Assembly: GCA_947450025.1 (NCBI GenBank)
Contig: CANFTW010000003.1
Location: 124,001 to 188,000, forward strand
Source of the DNA: Bacteroidota bacterium
Lineage (GTDB): Bacteria > Bacteroidota > Bacteroidia > B-17B0 > Aurantibacillaceae
DNA: 64,000 nt
Reading direction: 5' to 3'
Part shown: piece after piece, positions 61,891 to 64,000 of the stretch
Numbering within the stretch: the stretch's first letter is position 1
How the letters are laid out: every line of letters begins with the position of its first letter
Program-made: the position numbers and the translations under genes
The notes under the pieces: generated by a model
What the model was told of the DNA's origin: nothing
The model's input: the letters and a program-made list of their open reading frames with translations, nothing else
The model's database searches: none

Positions 61891-62790
61891 CTACATTTTT
61901 GGTAAAAAAACTCGCTTTAAAACAGCAGGTACTTCGGTGATTTTAAAAGAAAAAGTTATTTCGTGTGATGCAGAAGAAATTGTTTTAAACTGACTATTAC
62001 TTGATTTATAACCATAGCTTATGCTTAAATTTTCTACGTTCACACCAAACATTGCACAAAAAGTTCTGTTAGTTTGATAACCACCTTGTATCCAAATAAT
62101 ATCTTTATACGTTCCTTTAACAAATAGTGAACCTAAGTTTTTTGTTATAGGCATATTTTGATAGCATAACCATGGTGTAATTTTAAAGTCTTCAGTGGCT
62201 TTTATATTGTAAAATATTGCAGTATTAATATAACCGTTTAAAGGCTGACTAGTAGAGATTATATGGGGCATAGAAAAACTGACATCCAAGCCTTTATAAT
62301 TATATAAAACTCCCAGGCCAGCTGCAAATTGATTTGTATTATAATAAGGTTTTGTTAATGTTGGGTCTGACTGATCTAATGACTGATAGTTATCAATGCG
62401 ATTAACTAATAAGCTGTTCTTTAGCAAGCCTGCTGATAATCCCAAAGTAAATTTCATGTCATCTGAAATTTTTGCTAAATAGGAATAAAATAAGTCAGCT
62501 TTTAAAACCTGAAAGGCGCCTCGAGTGTCGGAAATAATTCTGGTACCTAAAGCTTGTTTTTTAGATATTTTTGAGTGCATGATAAACATATAATTTTTAT
62601 TTGCAAATGCTACTCCCTTGTTTTGTGTTTGCGCACTTAAAACAATATTCAAACCGTCGTCTCGTCCCGTATAAGCAGGATTAACGTTAACCATGTTATT
62701 TAGTTTAAATGAATAAAAATCATATGACAACACTTGTGATTTAACTTGCAGTGTTGTTATAATAAATAAAATATATAATATGTTTTTCAT
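61891..62790 (-). CDS. PorP/SprF family type IX secretion membrane protein
   Basis: A 299-residue outer-membrane beta-barrel of the PorP/SprF family, which helps secrete or anchor specific T9SS cargo at the cell surface. It has a signal peptide (about 1-18, ending KSQ), followed by the family pattern NNMVNVNPAYTGRDDGLNIVLSAQ, SAGLLKNSLLVNRIDNYQSLDQSDP and LFVKGTYKDIIWIQGGYQTNRTF, with a final strand near SFKITEVPAVLKRVF. Multiple PorP paralogues are normal in Bacteroidota, each linked to a large CTD protein. The neighbour at 62815 carries a type B CTD and starts upstream on the same strand, so they form the expected pair. Confidence 0.9.
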   Translation of the reverse strand: MKNILYILFIITTLQVKSQVLSYDFYSFKLNNMVNVNPAYTGRDDGLNIVLSAQTQNKGVAFANKNYMFIMHSKISKKQALGTRIISDTRGAFQVLKADLFYSYLAKISDDMKFTLGLSAGLLKNSLLVNRIDNYQSLDQSDPTLTKPYYNTNQFAAGLGVLYNYKGLDVSFSMPHIISTSQPLNGYINTAIFYNIKATEDFKITPWLCYQNMPITKNLGSLFVKGTYKDIIWIQGGYQTNRTFCAMFGVNVENLSISYGYKSSNSQFKTISSASHEITFSFKITEVPAVLKRVFLPKM

Positions 62791-62814
62791 AATAGATTAT
62801 GTTTGCTGTGTTTT

Positions 62815-64000
62815 TTAGTTTACAATAGTAATATTTCCTTTAAAAATTATGTTTTCTTTTTTTAAAACATAATAGTAATTACCTGTTGGCAAGGGTTTAC
62901 CATTTAGTTTTCCGTCAAACTCATTATTATAATTACCTGGAGTTGTGTAAATTATATGGCCAAACTGATCGAAAATCTGTAAAGCAAAATCTTTATAAAG
63001 ATAAACGTCTTCAATTATCCAAAAATCATTTTTGTTATCGCTGTTTGGAGAAATATAGTTTGAAGATGGTAATGGAATAGCTGATGAAACTATATTTTCA
63101 ATGGAAATATTTAAAGTAAATGTGTTTTCAATAAATAAACCGCCTAAATCAATGGAACGAGCTCTAATAAAATAAACCGATTGAGTACTATAATCTAAAA
63201 TATTCATATTATACAAGGTGTCATTTTGAATATAAAAATGTGCATTATCTGCACTACCAACACCAGAAACTAAACTATAGATATGTGAATCATTTATGTC
63301 AGGATCTATCGTAGAAAACTCTCCCATAAAACTTCCTGCTGGCTGATGATCAATGATTAATGGCGAACTTAAGTTTAAGGCTATTTGAGGAAGATTCTCA
63401 TTAATAATGCTAATGGTAAATGTTTCAACATATGAGCAACCAGCATTATCATCCGCTTTTATTTCTATTACTTTTATAGAATCAGTTGCATAACTATAAT
63501 TAGCATTTACCACTAATTGATTTCCTATAATAGCAAATTGAGTGTTTTCTGACTGACCATTTGTTAACGAGTAACTAAACGTTGTGCCAGCATCTTGATC
63601 GGTAGCAGATATAGTTGCAATGGGAGTTGCTAATACGGCATGTTCTAATATTGTATCATTAGTAATACTGATGTCTGTTATAGGATGATTGGTGTAAAAA
63701 ATAATTGGATTTGTGAGGTTACCTTGCTGACTTCCTTGTGCGAAAAGTGTTGAGTCTAAAACAATTAATACGGTATTGCTTACCGCTTTATAAATTTGAA
63801 ATTTAACTGTCTCGCCACTAACTACATTACTTTTTATAGTTAATAATCCTAATTTGTTTCCCCCAACCGCCGTGCGTGTTTTAATAACTCCACGACATTG
63901 TGAGCCAACAAACGCGGCGATGTAATTATTAGTGTCAGCTAAATCAATACAAGATTCATTAGCTTTAATCGTCATTGTCATTTGATATTGATATGATGCC
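62815..64000 (-). CDS. Large secreted protein with cadherin-like repeats and type B T9SS sorting domain (5' end missing)
   Basis: The frame is open to the window's right edge, so this is a C-terminal fragment of at least 394 residues. ATG at 63979-63981 is only an internal Met, because SYQYQ precedes it in frame. The visible part begins with a beta-sandwich (SYQYQMTMTIKANESCIDL, then AAFVGSQCRGVIKT). At least two cadherin-like repeats follow (ATISATDQDAGTTFSYSL, and SLVSGVGSADNAHFYIQNDTL). The end is a gliding-motility-associated type B CTD (YISPNSDNKNDFWIIEDVYL, IFDQFGHIIYTT, PTGNYYYVLKK). Such proteins are surface adhesins or motility components; the PorP gene downstream is the likely cognate partner. 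Confidence 0.88.
   Translation of the reverse strand, partial: ASYQYQMTMTIKANESCIDLADTNNYIAAFVGSQCRGVIKTRTAVGGNKLGLLTIKSNVVSGETVKFQIYKAVSNTVLIVLDSTLFAQGSQQGNLTNPIIFYTNHPITDISITNDTILEHAVLATPIATISATDQDAGTTFSYSLTNGQSENTQFAIIGNQLVVNANYSYATDSIKVIEIKADDNAGCSYVETFTISIINENLPQIALNLSSPLIIDHQPAGSFMGEFSTIDPDINDSHIYSLVSGVGSADNAHFYIQNDTLYNMNILDYSTQSVYFIRARSIDLGGLFIENTFTLNISIENIVSSAIPLPSSNYISPNSDNKNDFWIIEDVYLYKDFALQIFDQFGHIIYTTPGNYNNEFDGKLNGKPLPTGNYYYVLKKENIIFKGNITIVN

Noticed and set aside
1-64000. CRISPR array, prophage, insertion sequence or restriction-modification system
   Set aside because: No regularly spaced repeats, transposase, integrase, phage structural or methylase genes were seen; the only tandem array is the three-copy 20-bp repeat near 234.

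Overview
The window is an AT-rich, densely coded chromosomal segment from a member of the Bacteroidota, most likely a gliding or T9SS-bearing Flavobacteriales-like lineage. The evidence is a PorW/SprE lipoprotein, a PorP/SprF outer-membrane protein, several secreted proteins ending in type A or type B T9SS sorting domains, AT-rich TAnnTTTG-type -7 promoter boxes, FabV as an enoyl reductase, and two-component-style propeller proteins. Nearly all of it is ordinary core genome. No IS element, prophage, CRISPR array or rRNA was seen, and one tRNA (Leu, anticodon TAG) is present. No gene-free stretch exceeds 300 bases. Both edges cut genes.

Layout. 1-39: first codons of a leftward gene (possibly alaS). 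284-7174: M23 peptidase, then a rightward run of PorW/SprE, bactofilin, AtpZ, a small membrane protein, a C1B peptidase and a coiled-coil membrane protein. 7238-12218: small conserved genes (DUF983, AraC regulator, DUF4442, PhnA), then fabV and a GNAT acetyltransferase. 12315-22019: tRNA-Leu, kbl, Smr protein, ComEC, a large propeller/PP2C sensor, and an Omp85-like protein. 22199-28642: LemA with two TPM-domain proteins, a T9SS cargo, a His/Cys-rich small membrane protein, glutaryl-CoA dehydrogenase and a second T9SS cargo. 28762-29724: a lipoprotein.

29923-34491 is a heme operon: hemA, a hemC-hemD fusion, an unrecognised 7-TM protein and hemB. 34576-37115 is an arsenic operon: arsR, DUF6428, arsC, acr3. 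37128-40827 runs leftward: a KdsC-like HAD phosphatase, a transaldolase-like/CBS fusion, pgk and a SPOR protein. 40996-45057 encodes 2-oxoglutarate dehydrogenase E1 and E2. 45124-47366 is a TPR/PP2C phosphatase gene that needs a -1 frameshift. 47446-53016 holds OmpA, a haem-binding protein, a T9SS cargo, an EEP nuclease and aminopeptidase P. 53113-57459 holds two sigma/anti-sigma pairs flanking a TonB-plug protein that has no barrel. 57482-61835 holds an S4 protein, pyk, trmB, a pore-loop membrane protein, lgt and a DUF1569 protein. 61891-64000 holds a PorP/SprF gene and a type B CTD protein that runs off the right edge.

The least explained items are: the transaldolase-CBS fusion with altered catalytic positions beside a KdsC-like phosphatase; the slippery-site frameshift in the phosphatase gene; the sigma-linked membrane protease and barrel-less plug protein; and the 7-TM protein inside the heme operon. 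Nothing here is clearly a new defence or mobile system.
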